Origin: Pseudonocardia kujensis
Lineage (GTDB): Bacteria; Actinomycetota; Actinomycetes; Mycobacteriales; Pseudonocardiaceae
Direction: 5' to 3'
Length of the DNA: 64,000 nucleotides
Assembly (NCBI RefSeq): GCF_021283305.1
Contig: NZ_JAJSOK010000017.1
Location: 1 to 64,000 of the forward strand
Below, piece after piece: positions 27,736 to 36,893 of the stretch. The position numbers and the translations under genes are program-made. Under the pieces are notes generated by a model. It worked only from the letters and a program-made list of their open reading frames with translations, was not told where the DNA came from and made no database searches. Numbering within the stretch: position 1 is the stretch's first letter; every line of letters starts with the position of its first letter.

Positions 27736-29058
27736 TCACTGCAACCCCAACTGCCGGGTTGGCAAGCGGCTAGTCTCGGGGCCAAGCCAGACGGCAATGC
27801 CAGAAATGGCAGCGAAGGAGGCGCACAGTGAGGCAGCGACAAGCCACGAAGTGTTCGGCTCAAATGACTCCGCAATGGCTGGCGTGAAGCCGGCTACCAC
27901 GAGTCCGGTCATAAGTCCGATAGACATCCCGGAGTACCTCACACGTGCTGGAAACTGTTCCGGGAAGTACGACGGCCCGACACTGTTGGGGGCAGAGTAG
28001 AAGATGCCGATCAAGACTATTCCGGTCAAAAGAGCGCCACTCGCACTCCCTTGCTCAAGCGCGTAGAAGAATGCAAAGCTCATGATCGCTGCGCCAAGCA
28101 GCCCGACGACAATTACGGGTCTTCTTCCTAAGCGATCGGATAGGTGCCCGTAGAGTGGAGTCGTCAGTACCGCGAGCAGGTTTGCCAATGTGATCGTCGT
28201 GATCATCGATGCGCGAGAGATGCCCCCGGTAGCGATCCCGTAACTCAGGCCGAAGACATTTACCATCGTGTTGATCATACAAAAAGTTGCGAACAGAATC
28301 GATCGTACTACCGGCCGAATATGGCTCCGCGCAATCTCGGTGAGAGGCGCCTCTTCCGGCGATTCCCCGGCAGCAGCCCTAGTTTCTTCGAAGACCTCCG
28401 ATTCTTCGAGGGTGCGCCTGACAAAGAGCGCCACGACCGTCACGACAGCACTGGCCCAAAATGGAACTCTCCATCCCCATGAGTGCAGATCCTCGTCAGG
28501 GAGAGAAGCAACGGGCAGGAACACGAGGCTCGACAGCACCGTGCCGAGCATGATGCCCCCCATCGTGAAACTCGCGAAGAAGCCTCGTCGATCCTCAGGG
28601 GCGTGCTCGATGGTCAGGGAGGCAGAGCCAGGAGACTCGCCACCAGCAGAAATCCCCTGCAACAGCCTCAGAAGTACCAGGATAATGGGTGCAAGGATTC
28701 CGACTTGGTCGTAGGTCGGGAGGCACCCGATCAAGAAGGTGACAGTACCCATGAGCCCGATCGTGGCGACCAGCGCACGCTTTCGCCCGTACTTGTCGCC
28801 TACATGGCCCCAGAAGATTGCTCCGGCCGGTCTCGCCAAGTATGCCAGACCGAGGGTGGCGATTGAAAGTAGAACGCTGGTTTCACCGGTCGGAAAGAAC
28901 AAGTCGCCAAATACCAGAGCTGCGGCAGACCCGTATACGAAGAAGTCGTAGTACTCCAGGGCGCTACCAATGAAGCCAGAGATTGCAGTTTTGCGCGCCT
29001 GTGCTGTCTTGAGAGGATCGCGACGTTCCTCATTGGCGCCCGCAGCGACATCTTTCAT
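27736..29058 (-). CDS. MFS transporter, metabolite:H+ symporter (MHS) family
   Basis: A 440-aa MHS transporter: ISGFIGSALEYYDFFVYGSAAAL, LARPAGAIFWGHVGDKYGRKRAL, LLRLLQGISAGGESPGSASLTIEHAPEDRRG and RRTLEESEVFEETR. The final helices end with AVWLGPETSR. It is clearly a paralogue family member of the 13.3-kb transporter but divergent and with lower GC codons. The ATG has AAGGAGCG about 12 nt upstream. It lies 32 bp after the first glyoxalase-like gene, so the three genes form one operon importing and modifying an unknown acid. Confidence 0.9.
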   Translation of the reverse strand: MKDVAAGANEERRDPLKTAQARKTAISGFIGSALEYYDFFVYGSAAALVFGDLFFPTGETSVLLSIATLGLAYLARPAGAIFWGHVGDKYGRKRALVATIGLMGTVTFLIGCLPTYDQVGILAPIILVLLRLLQGISAGGESPGSASLTIEHAPEDRRGFFASFTMGGIMLGTVLSSLVFLPVASLPDEDLHSWGWRVPFWASAVVTVVALFVRRTLEESEVFEETRAAAGESPEEAPLTEIARSHIRPVVRSILFATFCMINTMVNVFGLSYGIATGGISRASMITTITLANLLAVLTTPLYGHLSDRLGRRPVIVVGLLGAAIMSFAFFYALEQGSASGALLTGIVLIGIFYSAPNSVGPSYFPEQFPARVRYSGMSIGLMTGLVVAGFTPAIAESFEPNTSWLVAASLCASFAAISGIAVWLGPETSRLPTRQLGLQ

Positions 29059-29090
29059 GGCAATTCGCTCCTTACTCTCTCGGGAAGGGG

Positions 29091-29789
29091 CTAGCCGGCA
29101 ACGGTTGTAACGCTGTTCAAGCGAATTGTTTTCTCACAAGTCGAGGTGCCGAAGGAGACGGCATACAGGCCGTGCGCGCGGCCGTTGTACGCGATCTCGA
29201 AGGGAAACGAGGTGGGGTCAATGAGATCACCGAGCCACGAGCGCAATTCTTCCTCGCTCCCACCAACTTCGATTTCGGTAACCCCAGTTGCGACCTCTGC
29301 GCCCGTCCCCGGTTGAATTGGCAGGCGGCTGGGGTGCTCTGATAGATCCGGGACGTAGTACAGATTGGGTAGTCCGAGCATCCAGGAGTCTGAAAAGACG
29401 GGTACGTTGGCTAGACCTCTTGTAGGTCCAGACATGCGCATCTTCCCGCCCGGGATCTCCGGCATAACCCTTGTCGAACGGATCTGCGCGAAATGTTCCA
29501 TGTCCTCGTAGCGATCAGTCCGGAGGCACCAACCGACGAAGCAGGGACCGTTGGCAGTTTGGCGTTCAACCTCGAGCGCAATCCACGAGCGATCCAGAAT
29601 CATGCGATGGTTTGCGATGCTTTCAACTTCGATGTAGACGTCACCGCCGAGCGATATTACTTTCTGGCCGAGGCCAAGGCCGGGGAAGAAGCCGCCATCA
29701 CGATTGCCGAGCCCCGTTTGGGAGCTGAGCTCGTAGGTGGTCTCGAATAGATTCCGGCTCCATACTGCGATGTGATCCAAGCTTATCAA
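29091..29789 (-). CDS. Glyoxalase-like domain (VOC-superfamily) protein, copy 1
   Basis: About 232 aa: LDHIAVWSRNLFETTYELS, then FFPGLGLGQKVISLGGDVYIEVESIANH, then a second half with VTEIEVGGSEEELRSWLGDLID. The opening resembles the glyoxalase-like domain PF13468 (xLDHIxxxxxDL). Metal-ligand candidates are the His in LDHIAVW and the Glu in YIEVES. No specific reaction can be assigned. I choose the TTG at 29789 because it aligns with the ATG of the paralogue upstream and has GTGGAG before it. It shares most of its length with the next gene, so this is a tandem duplication. Confidence 0.8.
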   Translation of the reverse strand: MISLDHIAVWSRNLFETTYELSSQTGLGNRDGGFFPGLGLGQKVISLGGDVYIEVESIANHRMILDRSWIALEVERQTANGPCFVGWCLRTDRYEDMEHFAQIRSTRVMPEIPGGKMRMSGPTRGLANVPVFSDSWMLGLPNLYYVPDLSEHPSRLPIQPGTGAEVATGVTEIEVGGSEEELRSWLGDLIDPTSFPFEIAYNGRAHGLYAVSFGTSTCEKTIRLNSVTTVAG

Positions 29790-29846
29790 GGCTGCTCCAC
29801 TTCGCAAAGCACGACAAGTAAAAGAATTGGGTGAGGATCGCGCAGC

Positions 29847-30542
29847 TCATCTTGAGACTACGGGATTGAGACGAATGGACTTAGGTCCGTCGTCGGTATC
29901 GAAGAAGACCTCGTAAAGTCCGTGGTCCTTGTTGTTGTACCCAATGTCGAACGAGAACTGTCGTGGGTCGCACACGTCGCCCAGCCAACGTTTGAGGTCG
30001 TCTTCGGACCCACCGATTTCGATCGCTGTGACCCCTTGGGCGACGACCTTACCCGTACCTTCTTGGGGCGGGAGCCGACTTGAGTGGCTGGACAGGTCAG
30101 GAACGTAGTAGATGTTCGGCATTCCGATGAACCACGACTCCCAGAATACGGGGATGTGTCGCGTCTTGGCCGAACTTTCACCAGACATTCGGAATTTTCC
30201 GCCGGGGATCCCCTCGGTGAGGGGCTTCCCAAAGTGTCGAGAGAAGGCGTTCATCTCGCCGATGTCGTCAGAGCGGAGGCACCAGGCCGCGAAGCAGTCG
30301 CCATGCGCGATCTGTCTCTCCATTTCGATGCTGGTTCTTGAGCGATCCAATACTTGCTGGTGGTCCGCCATGCTCTCCACCTCAATGTAGACGTCCCCGC
30401 CGAGCGAGATGACTTTCTGCCCGAAGCCCAGTCCAGGAAAGAATCCGCCGTCACAATTTCCTATCCCTGTTCCCTGGCTGATGCGGTAGGTGGTGTCGAA
30501 GAGATTGTTGGACCAAATGGCGATGTGATCTAGAGCGATCAT
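29847..30542 (-). CDS. Glyoxalase-like domain (VOC-superfamily) protein, copy 2
   Basis: A 231-aa paralogue of the downstream gene. It shares FFPGLGFGQKVISLGGDVYIEVESMADH, IPGGKFRMSG, the NIYYVPDLSSHSSRLPPQEGTG stretch and VTAIEIGGSEDDLKRWLGDV. The ATG at 30542 is preceded by AAGGAACGC. The two copies differ throughout, so the duplication is not recent or they diverged for distinct roles or a heteromeric complex. It is the first gene of the island operon, and the 150 bp upstream probably hold the promoter. Confidence 0.8.
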   Translation of the reverse strand: MIALDHIAIWSNNLFDTTYRISQGTGIGNCDGGFFPGLGFGQKVISLGGDVYIEVESMADHQQVLDRSRTSIEMERQIAHGDCFAAWCLRSDDIGEMNAFSRHFGKPLTEGIPGGKFRMSGESSAKTRHIPVFWESWFIGMPNIYYVPDLSSHSSRLPPQEGTGKVVAQGVTAIEIGGSEDDLKRWLGDVCDPRQFSFDIGYNNKDHGLYEVFFDTDDGPKSIRLNPVVSR

Positions 30543-30693
30543 TGCTTGTGCGTTCCTTAGGGGTGGCTGTTTCGATTCCCGTACATATTCCTGAGATTCC
30601 ACTTCGAAGACGCAGTACGCCGCGGAATTCGCAAACGTTGGCGCGGGCGTGCCGACGATCGTGCCGATCCGACTGGATGCCGCACGCCGAGGG

Positions 30694-32421
30694 CTAGCGA
30701 GGCGGGATCACCGGGACCAGAAGTACGCTGTCGTGGTCGGGGCCGGTGTGCAGGGTGGTCCGGCCACCGAACTCGGGGAGCGGACGGTCCTCGGGATGGT
30801 TGTGCAACCAGGGGCCGGAGCCACGCGATACCCAGGCCTCGTTCGGGTCCTCGGGTGGCTCCCGCTCGAAGTCGTGTCCGCTCACCTGCAGCGCCAAATG
30901 GTATCCCGCCGGCAGGACAATGCTGGTCGGCCAGATCTCGACATCACAAGTCACGACCTCGCCGGGTGCCAGCTTCTGCAGCTGGTCATGGCGGTGGTAG
31001 GGCCGCCACGGCAGGCTGCGCTCCTCGTCGAGCGCGCGGTGGCTCGCCCGCAGCCATCCCTGCGCGAGCGGGGTGTGCGGGTCGATCGTGCCCTGGAACT
31101 CGACCTCCCTACCGTCCGGTGCGAAGGCCTGCAGGGTCACGAACAGGTCCGCGTCCGTGGTCGACGACGAGACATGTAGCCGCACGGCGAGCGGGCCGGT
31201 CAGCTCGGTCTCCTCCTGCAGCGGCGCGGACAGGAAGGTGACCGGCTCACCCAGTGCGTCAAAGGTGACGGTCGCCGAGTCCGCCGGAGCGTCGCCGAGG
31301 GCACGATCAGCGGCAGATAGCCGCAGCTCCGTCCACCGCGTGTCGGGTAGCGGCCAGGATTCCTCGCCCCGCTGCTCGACCTCAGTGCTGAATGGTCTAC
31401 GTATGTTGAGCTGCACCCGCGGCTCGCGGTCCCATCCGTTGTCGATGCCCTTCAGAAAGTGGTCGAGGAAACGCTTCTGCAGGTCGAGGCCGTACTCCAG
31501 GTAGAACCACTCCTCGTGGCGGCCGGGGTGGGTCTCGAGCCATTTCAGCTCCGAGGCGGCCTGGACGAACGCCTCGAAGTTGCCGCGCGGGTGCAGGCCG
31601 TAGCCGGCGAGGCTCGCCGCGCTGAGGAAGGGCACGGTGACCTTGGACCAGTCCGGTGAGCGATCGCGGTACCACGGGCCGTCTAGCTCACGGGCGAGGA
31701 TGTTCGGTAGCGGATCGGACCGGTTGCGGCGCAGTTCCTCCTCGTCGAGCTTGTCCGGGCCGGACGCAAGCTCGCCGAGGTAAGGATCGGTCAGGGCTTC
31801 GGGATTGCCGTGCTGCACCGAGAGCACCTGGCGCGGATACCAGGTCTCCAGGAAGCCGTTGCTGGCGATCCCGCCGTGCCGGGCCCAGTCCCGGTAGAAA
31901 TCTGCGGCGCCCTCCCACGGGATCATCGCGGTCAGGTGCGGCGGCTGGAGCGCGGCGACGTGCCACTGGTTGACGGCGTAGTAGGAGATCCCGTTGAGCC
32001 CCACCTTCCCCGTCGACCATGGCTGCAGACCCGCCCACTCGATTGCCTCGTAGTAGTCGCGGATCTCGCGCGGCGAGAAGATGTCCAGCACGCCCGGCGA
32101 GCGGCCCGCGCCCCGAGAGTCGACTCGGACGCAGGCATAACCCCATGGCACCCACGTCTCGGGATCGACCGTCTCCCACGCCATCATCGACCGCGTCGAG
32201 CCGGGCAAGACGTCGGGATGAGTCCGCATCATCCACTGCCACTGCGGAGCGAAGCCCTCCTCGTACTTCACGCCCTTCCCGTACGGGCCCAGGGTCATGA
32301 TCACGGGAGCGGGATCGACGGTGTCCGGGCGGAAGACGTCCGCGCGCAGCACCACCCCGTCCTCCATCGGGATCGGGACGTCGCGCTCGACGATCATCGG
32401 CGGAACCTTTCGCTCGGTCAC
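30694..32421 (-). CDS. CocE/NonD-family serine hydrolase (X-Pro dipeptidyl-peptidase fold)
   Basis: The 575-aa protein has the CocE layout. An N-terminal alpha/beta-hydrolase has VPIPMEDGVVLRADVFRP and YACVRVDSRGAGRSPG. The nucleophile Ser lies in VGLNGISYYAVNQWHVA. A C-terminal jelly-roll domain follows (ETELTGPLAVRLHVSSSTTDADLFVTLQAF). Relatives hydrolyse esters such as cocaine, glutaryl-amides or X-Pro peptides. The GTG start overlaps the TGA of the EthD-like gene (GTGA). It lies at the downstream end of block 4 and could release the acid that the block activates and degrades. Confidence 0.9.
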   Translation of the reverse strand: MTERKVPPMIVERDVPIPMEDGVVLRADVFRPDTVDPAPVIMTLGPYGKGVKYEEGFAPQWQWMMRTHPDVLPGSTRSMMAWETVDPETWVPWGYACVRVDSRGAGRSPGVLDIFSPREIRDYYEAIEWAGLQPWSTGKVGLNGISYYAVNQWHVAALQPPHLTAMIPWEGAADFYRDWARHGGIASNGFLETWYPRQVLSVQHGNPEALTDPYLGELASGPDKLDEEELRRNRSDPLPNILARELDGPWYRDRSPDWSKVTVPFLSAASLAGYGLHPRGNFEAFVQAASELKWLETHPGRHEEWFYLEYGLDLQKRFLDHFLKGIDNGWDREPRVQLNIRRPFSTEVEQRGEESWPLPDTRWTELRLSAADRALGDAPADSATVTFDALGEPVTFLSAPLQEETELTGPLAVRLHVSSSTTDADLFVTLQAFAPDGREVEFQGTIDPHTPLAQGWLRASHRALDEERSLPWRPYHRHDQLQKLAPGEVVTCDVEIWPTSIVLPAGYHLALQVSGHDFEREPPEDPNEAWVSRGSGPWLHNHPEDRPLPEFGGRTTLHTGPDHDSVLLVPVIPPR

Positions 32422-32726
32422 AGCTCGACGACCTCCTCACCCAGGTCGATCTGCACACCCGCAGTCGCGAAGTTCTCCAGGTCCTTGACCGCCTCCGCAC
32501 CCACGGGAGAGGCGAGTGCCTCCAGCGCGGAGTCCCGGTCCGCGAAGCCCACCCGCGCGATGAGCTGATGAGGCGGCGGCGTCCCGTCCGCGGACTCGCA
32601 GAGCGACCAGGACAGGTGACGCAGGCCGGGGAATCGGCGCACGATCGGTGTGTGAACCTCCCTGAAGTGCGTCATGAAGCGCTCGGGGTCCTCGGGACGG
32701 GCGTAGCTGGCAGTGAGCACGTACAT
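32418..32726 (-). CDS. EthD-domain protein
   Basis: A 102-aa dimeric ferredoxin-like-fold protein: MYVLTASYARPEDPERFMTHFREVHTPIVRRFPGLRHLSW, the EthD signature with Phe-x-x-x-Tyr/Phe-x-x-x-HxP. It ends with FATAGVQIDLGEEVVEL. EthD proteins are small partners in several degradation systems, including ethyl tert-butyl ether breakdown in actinobacteria, with poorly known roles. The ATG at 32726 lacks a strong Shine-Dalgarno. Its stop overlaps the hydrolase start, so the two are made together. Confidence 0.85.
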   Translation of the reverse strand: MYVLTASYARPEDPERFMTHFREVHTPIVRRFPGLRHLSWSLCESADGTPPPHQLIARVGFADRDSALEALASPVGAEAVKDLENFATAGVQIDLGEEVVEL

Positions 32727-32869
32727 CGTCACGGACCTCTCATCTCGGGAACGTGTCGGCGCCCGACACTTCCACCGAGCGCGATCTGCTGCTTGAACCT
32801 CGTCGCCTGCGCCTTGAACCCCGGCGCCAACCATCAGCGCGGCCGTCACGACGGGGTACGGGAAGGCGG

Positions 32870-33010
32870 TTCACGCTCTGGCTGGAGGCGGCCTTGAACG
32901 TGCGGGCGAATCGGGCAAGATCGGTATAGCCGCCAGCGGTGTGTGCCGCCAAGAGGGGCTGCCGCTGGCCAGCAGGTCACGCGCACGTTGTCGCGCGCAC
33001 GTCCGAGCCG
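32870..33010 (-). pseudogene. AraC-family HTH fragment
   Basis: In two frames the DNA gives RARDLLASGSP and then AGGYTDLARFARTFKAASSQS. Together these match the second HTH of AraC regulators (RARxLL...AxxxGYxDxxRFxRxFKxxxG). There is no upstream sensor domain. This is a remnant squeezed between the EthD and GntR genes, suggesting that a regulator gene was deleted here. Confidence 0.55.
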
Positions 33011-33021
33011 CCGCTGGGCGT

Positions 33022-33717
33022 CTATTCTCCCCACACGCCGGTGCTTGCCAGCTCGTCCCCGAGCTGGCGAGCGCTGGCGACGAGATGCTCCTGCATCGCC
33101 TGCCGGGCGGCCTCCGCGTCTCGGCGGCGTAGTGCGTCGAGGACCGCAGCATGCTCGTAAGTGCACGAGCGGGGGCGGGTGTCTGCCGGCATGCCGCGGT
33201 AGCGGGGCACGTAGCGGCTGAACCTCTCGGCGGTCCAGGCGAGTTCCGGGGAGGACGCCGCCAGGTTGATCGTGCGGTGCAGGTTGCGGCTGTGCTCCTC
33301 GGCCGCGTCCCGCGCACCTTCGCTCTCAGCCCGCAGCAAGTCGGCCTGGAGGGCGTCGAGACGATCGAGCTGCGCGTCGTCGAGAACCGGGGTTGCCCGG
33401 GCCGCGAGCTCGCCCAGCACCATACCGAGCACGAGCACCCGGTCCTCGAACCCGGAGCGGGTCAGTTTCGACACGACATAACCCCGCCGCGGGCGGCGCT
33501 CGACGAAGCCCTCGGAGGCGAGCTCGACGAGCGCTTCCCGGATCGGGGTGACGCTGATCCTGAATCGGGCTGCAAGGTGCTCGACCCGCAGCCGGTCGCC
33601 AGGTCGCAGCTGCCCGATAAGGATCAGGTGACGAAGGTACTCGGTCACGTCGTGCCCGAAGGAGGCACCTCGAAGGTCCGGCGGTGGGGGTGCCGCCGCG
33701 AAGTCCGGTTCGGCCAT
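33022..33717 (-). CDS. GntR-family regulator with FCD domain (FadR-like)
   Basis: The 231-aa regulator has a winged helix (VTEYLRHLILIGQLRPGDRLRVEHLAARFRISVTPIREALVELASEGFVERRPRRGYVVS, residues 25-85). An FCD domain follows (RDAAEEHSRNLHRTINLAASSPEL, with HRTI and YEHAAVLDALRRRDAEAARQAMQEHL). The His residues of the FCD domain can bind metal and a carboxylate ligand. The ATG at 33717 is 55 bp after the acyl-CoA ligase stop in the same direction. It probably senses an intermediate of the surrounding 30.7-46.5 kb degradation block. Confidence 0.9.
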   Translation of the reverse strand: MAEPDFAAAPPPPDLRGASFGHDVTEYLRHLILIGQLRPGDRLRVEHLAARFRISVTPIREALVELASEGFVERRPRRGYVVSKLTRSGFEDRVLVLGMVLGELAARATPVLDDAQLDRLDALQADLLRAESEGARDAAEEHSRNLHRTINLAASSPELAWTAERFSRYVPRYRGMPADTRPRSCTYEHAAVLDALRRRDAEAARQAMQEHLVASARQLGDELASTGVWGE

Positions 33718-33772
33718 CACCGCGGCACCTCCCTGGTCGTCGAGTCTCTCAGAAGATATCAAGGGCCCAAGG

Positions 33773-35458
33773 TCAGATGTGTGCAGCCGCCCGTGCCCTC
33801 GTACTCCGCACCCGGGGCGCCTCGCGGATCCTGGCCGCGGCGAGCTCGGCGCGGATCCGCTCGCGAAGCTCGACCTTGCGGATCTTTGTCCCGGACATCG
33901 GCCAGCTGTCGACGAAGCGCACGTAACGCGGCACCTTGAAGGTCGCGATTCGGTCAACACAGAAGTCGATCAGCTCCTGCTCCGTCGCCTCGGCACCCGG
34001 TGCCAACTCCACGTAGGCCACCGGCACCTCGCCGTAGTACTCGTCCGGCGCTCCGACGACCGCGACCACGTTCACCGCGGAATGGCGCAGCAGGTAGGAC
34101 TCCACCTCCAGCGACGACACGTTCTCCCCGCCGACCTTCAGCATGTCCTTGAGCCGACCCCGGAAGGTGAGCCGCCCCGCCGCGTCGAGCGTGCCGCGGT
34201 CACCCGAGCGGAACCAGCCCTCGGCGTCGATCGCCGCGGCGGTCGCCTCGGGATCCTTGTAGTACCCGAGGAAGCGGGAGGGGCCGCGGAACTGGATCTC
34301 CCCGGGCTCGTCGGCACCGAGCACCCGCCCGGAGTCGGGATCGACGATCCGGACCTCCATGTGCGGTAGCGGGAGGCCACCGGTGGTCACCCGTATCTCC
34401 AGGGGATCGTCGATCGCCGTCATGGAGAGGTGCCCCGTTGCCTCGGTCATGCCGTAGTTCGCGACCTGGGACACGTGCGGGAGCCTGGCCTGGAGCTTGC
34501 GCAGCAGGTCCTCGCTGCCCGCGTTCATCACGACCCGCAGCCGCGACAGGTCGGTTCCGGAGAAGTCCGGGTGATCGAGGACCCGCAGCCAGATCGTCTC
34601 GAAGGCCGGGATGCCGTGCGTGACCCGCTCCTCCTCCAGCATCTGCAGCGCCTGGCCCGGCTCGAATGCACCGGCGTGCACGAACTTCGCGCCGGCTGTG
34701 ATGCAGGCGGTCAGCGTCGCGAGGCCGGCGTTGTGGAACAGCGGCAGCGGGCACCAGAACGCGCAGTCGGGGTCGAGCATGTACCGGTGGTGGGCCAGGG
34801 ACTCCGCCTGGACCAGCACCCCGTGGTGGGTGATCATGCAGGCCTTCGGCGCTGCGGAGGTGCCGGAGGTGTACATCAGGTAGGCCACCTCGTCCTCGTC
34901 GGCCTGGTCCTGGCTGGGCCGTACCGGATTACGGCCGGTGGCGGGCGGGCGGCGCAGGCCCAGCTCGCGGGTACTGCGGAAGCCCGCTGGGGCCTCGTCG
35001 CCGAGGACGAGCAGGCGGCGCAGGAGGGGTGCCTCGGCGCAGCTCAGCTCACCGGACGGCGCCACCTCCAGCGACGGGAGGGCCTCGCGGATCTCGGCGG
35101 GCCGGTCGCTGTGCGCGGTGGCCGGTCGGGTGAGCAGGGTGACGAGATCGGCGTGCCCGGCGACGTAGCGCAGCTCTTCGGCCCGGAAGCGGTCACTGAT
35201 CGGGACCGCCACGCCGCCGGCCCGCATGCAGCCGACGATCGCCGCGATCATGTCGATCGAGGGCGGTACCCACAGGCCCACCTTGTCGCCGGGGGCAACT
35301 CCCGTGGCGGCGAACACGGCCGCGAACTCGTCGGCGAGCGCGTCGAGCTCGACGTAGGTGCAGCGCTCGTCGGGGAACACGATCTCGGCGGCCGGGAAGC
35401 GGCGGGCCGACGCCCGCAGGAGGCCGCCCAGCGAGGTGGGGGTGTCGGTGGTGCTCAT
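33773..35458 (-). CDS. AMP-forming acyl-CoA synthetase/ligase (ANL superfamily)
   Basis: The 561-aa enzyme has the ANL motifs: YLMYTSGTSAAPKACMITHHG (P-loop A3), YGMTEATGHLSM (A5) and GWFRSGDRGTLDAAGRLTFRGRLKDMLKVGGENVSSLEVE (A7-A8 hinge). Near the C-terminus VPRYVRFVDSWPMSGTKIRKVELRE supplies the catalytic Lys. It makes an acyl-adenylate from a carboxylic acid and ATP, then the CoA thioester. It is followed by the GntR gene and preceded at 21 bp by the enoyl-CoA hydratase, so it probably starts CoA-dependent breakdown of the substrate of this block. Confidence 0.92.
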   Translation of the reverse strand: MSTTDTPTSLGGLLRASARRFPAAEIVFPDERCTYVELDALADEFAAVFAATGVAPGDKVGLWVPPSIDMIAAIVGCMRAGGVAVPISDRFRAEELRYVAGHADLVTLLTRPATAHSDRPAEIREALPSLEVAPSGELSCAEAPLLRRLLVLGDEAPAGFRSTRELGLRRPPATGRNPVRPSQDQADEDEVAYLMYTSGTSAAPKACMITHHGVLVQAESLAHHRYMLDPDCAFWCPLPLFHNAGLATLTACITAGAKFVHAGAFEPGQALQMLEEERVTHGIPAFETIWLRVLDHPDFSGTDLSRLRVVMNAGSEDLLRKLQARLPHVSQVANYGMTEATGHLSMTAIDDPLEIRVTTGGLPLPHMEVRIVDPDSGRVLGADEPGEIQFRGPSRFLGYYKDPEATAAAIDAEGWFRSGDRGTLDAAGRLTFRGRLKDMLKVGGENVSSLEVESYLLRHSAVNVVAVVGAPDEYYGEVPVAYVELAPGAEATEQELIDFCVDRIATFKVPRYVRFVDSWPMSGTKIRKVELRERIRAELAAARIREAPRVRSTRARAAAHI

Positions 35459-35479
35459 CTGTTTCTCCGTGGTCGGACG

Positions 35480-36289
35480 TCAGCATCCCCGGAACCGGGG
35501 AGCCCGGCGCTCCCGGAAGGCCTGCATACCTTCGCGCAGGTCGTGCGAACGGACATAGCCGGCGAACGCGTCGAGCTCGAGCTTGAGCCCCTCGGCGGCG
35601 GGCAGCGTCGAGGCCTCGCGGGCTACCCGCTTGACCTCGGCGAGGGCCAGCGGGCTGAGGCCTGCGATCCGCTCGGCGAGCGCGGCGGCCTGCTCGAGCA
35701 GCTCGCCGCCGGGCACGACCGAGTCGACGAGGCCCCAGTCGCGGAACCGCTCGGCGGGCTCGAGGTCGCCGGTCAGTAGCAGCCGGTGGGCGACGTTTAC
35801 CGGGACCTTCTTGGTCAACCGGGCCGCGCCGCCGCCGCCGGGCAGGACGCCGTAGCGGAGGTGGCCGTCGCCAATGCGGACACCCGCAGCGGCGAGCACG
35901 ATGTCGCAGCACAGGATCAGCTCCAGCCCGCCGGCCACCGCGGCCCCGTTCACGGCGGCGATCACCGGCCGGGGCGACTCCTCGAGACGCCGCAGCGTCT
36001 GCGCGGCGCGATCGACGAACGCGACGAGCGCCTCGGGGTTGCCGCTCTCGAGGTGCTGCCGGAACTCTGTGAGATCGCCGCCCGCGCTGAAGGCGCGCCC
36101 GGCGCCGGTCACGACCACGACGCGGCACCCGGGATCGGCATCGATCCGTTCCAGTGCGGCGTCGAGGTCGCCGATCAACGTGGCGGAGAAGGCGTTCAGC
36201 TGCTCCGGGCGGTTGAGCGTCACCCATGCGACCGGGCCCCGCATCCTCAGCTCGACGGCCCTCGGCCGGCCGTCCCGTTCGTCCTCCAC
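35480..36289 (-). CDS. Enoyl-CoA hydratase/isomerase (crotonase family)
   Basis: About 269 aa with VAWVTLNRPEQLNAFSATLI, VVVTGAGRAFSAGGDLTEF (first oxyanion-hole turn), PVIAAVNGAAVAGGLELILCCDIVLAA (second) and GDGHLRYGVLPGGGGAARLTKKV. The crotonase Glu at the first catalytic position is present in the ELILCCD context. The protein either hydrates or isomerises an enoyl-CoA. I place the start at a GTG at 36289 because GAAGGAG precedes it; a longer frame to 36334 has no such site. It sits directly before the acyl-CoA ligase. Confidence 0.9.
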   Translation of the reverse strand: MEDERDGRPRAVELRMRGPVAWVTLNRPEQLNAFSATLIGDLDAALERIDADPGCRVVVVTGAGRAFSAGGDLTEFRQHLESGNPEALVAFVDRAAQTLRRLEESPRPVIAAVNGAAVAGGLELILCCDIVLAAAGVRIGDGHLRYGVLPGGGGAARLTKKVPVNVAHRLLLTGDLEPAERFRDWGLVDSVVPGGELLEQAAALAERIAGLSPLALAEVKRVAREASTLPAAEGLKLELDAFAGYVRSHDLREGMQAFRERRAPRFRGC

Positions 36290-36345
36290 TACACCTACTC
36301 CTTCGACGATCACTGAGCGAGTATTTTGACCCAAAGTCAGGAAGG

Positions 36346-36873
36346 TTAGAACGGTGCGTCGAAGCTCGCATCGAACCGGGCGACTCGCCAGGCCCCGTCG
36401 CGCTCACGCCGCATCCGGGCGCGGTAGACCCCTGCGGTCACCGCTCGGAAGGTCCCGTTCTCGGCTGCGGTCACGAGGATCATCGCGGTCACAGTCGCGC
36501 TGTTCGCTGGATCCAGGTCATCCACCACGGCATTCGTGACGATGTGCCGCCGCTGGTCGGTCTGCCCGGGCCAGCCCGCGGTGAGCCAGCCCAGCACGGT
36601 TTCACGGCCCTTGCTGGTGCCGAGGTCGCGGTGTCCGCCGATGGTCGCCGTCCAGACGGCGTCCTCCGTGAAGCATGCCGTGAGGCTCTCGCGGTCATGC
36701 TCGTCGAACGCCCAGGCGAAGCGGTGAAGTGTGTCGGTCGCAGCCTGGCGGGCGGCGGCGGTCTCCGGGGTGTCGACGGCCTGGGGCCCGGTGGTGGCAA
36801 CGCGTCCGGCACTGCGAACCCAGGCCGGGGCCGGGTCGAGCACTGTGGCGTCGGTCGTGCTGGTGTCGGTCAT
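36346..36873 (-). CDS. SnoaL-like (NTF2-fold) protein
   Basis: A 175-aa NTF2/SnoaL_4-type protein: an N-terminal helix ATDTLHRFAWAFDEHDRESLTACFTEDAVWTATIGG, then a strand-rich part (RRHIVTNAVVDDLDPANSATVTAMILVTAAENG) and a C-terminal YRARMRRERDGAWRVARFDASFD. Such proteins are small-molecule binders or enzymes, often dehydratases, isomerases or hydroxylase partners in aromatic and steroid pathways. The first 40 residues are low-complexity. The ATG has GGGAGAAG upstream. It is 20 bp after the SDR and 56 bp before the hydratase, within the operon. Confidence 0.8.
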   Translation of the reverse strand: MTDTSTTDATVLDPAPAWVRSAGRVATTGPQAVDTPETAAARQAATDTLHRFAWAFDEHDRESLTACFTEDAVWTATIGGHRDLGTSKGRETVLGWLTAGWPGQTDQRRHIVTNAVVDDLDPANSATVTAMILVTAAENGTFRAVTAGVYRARMRRERDGAWRVARFDASFDAPF

Positions 36874-36893
36874 GGGTGTCTTCTCCCTGCGGT

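Noticed and set aside
34430..35779. 449-codon plus-strand frame opposite the acyl-CoA ligase
   Set aside because: The minus strand carries all ANL ligase motifs. The plus product is His/Arg/Gly-rich without family features.
35796..35810. GACGTTTAC sequence in the enoyl-CoA hydratase gene considered as an extra parS copy
   Set aside because: Only the right arm matches; the left arm has three mismatches, so it is within chance expectation.
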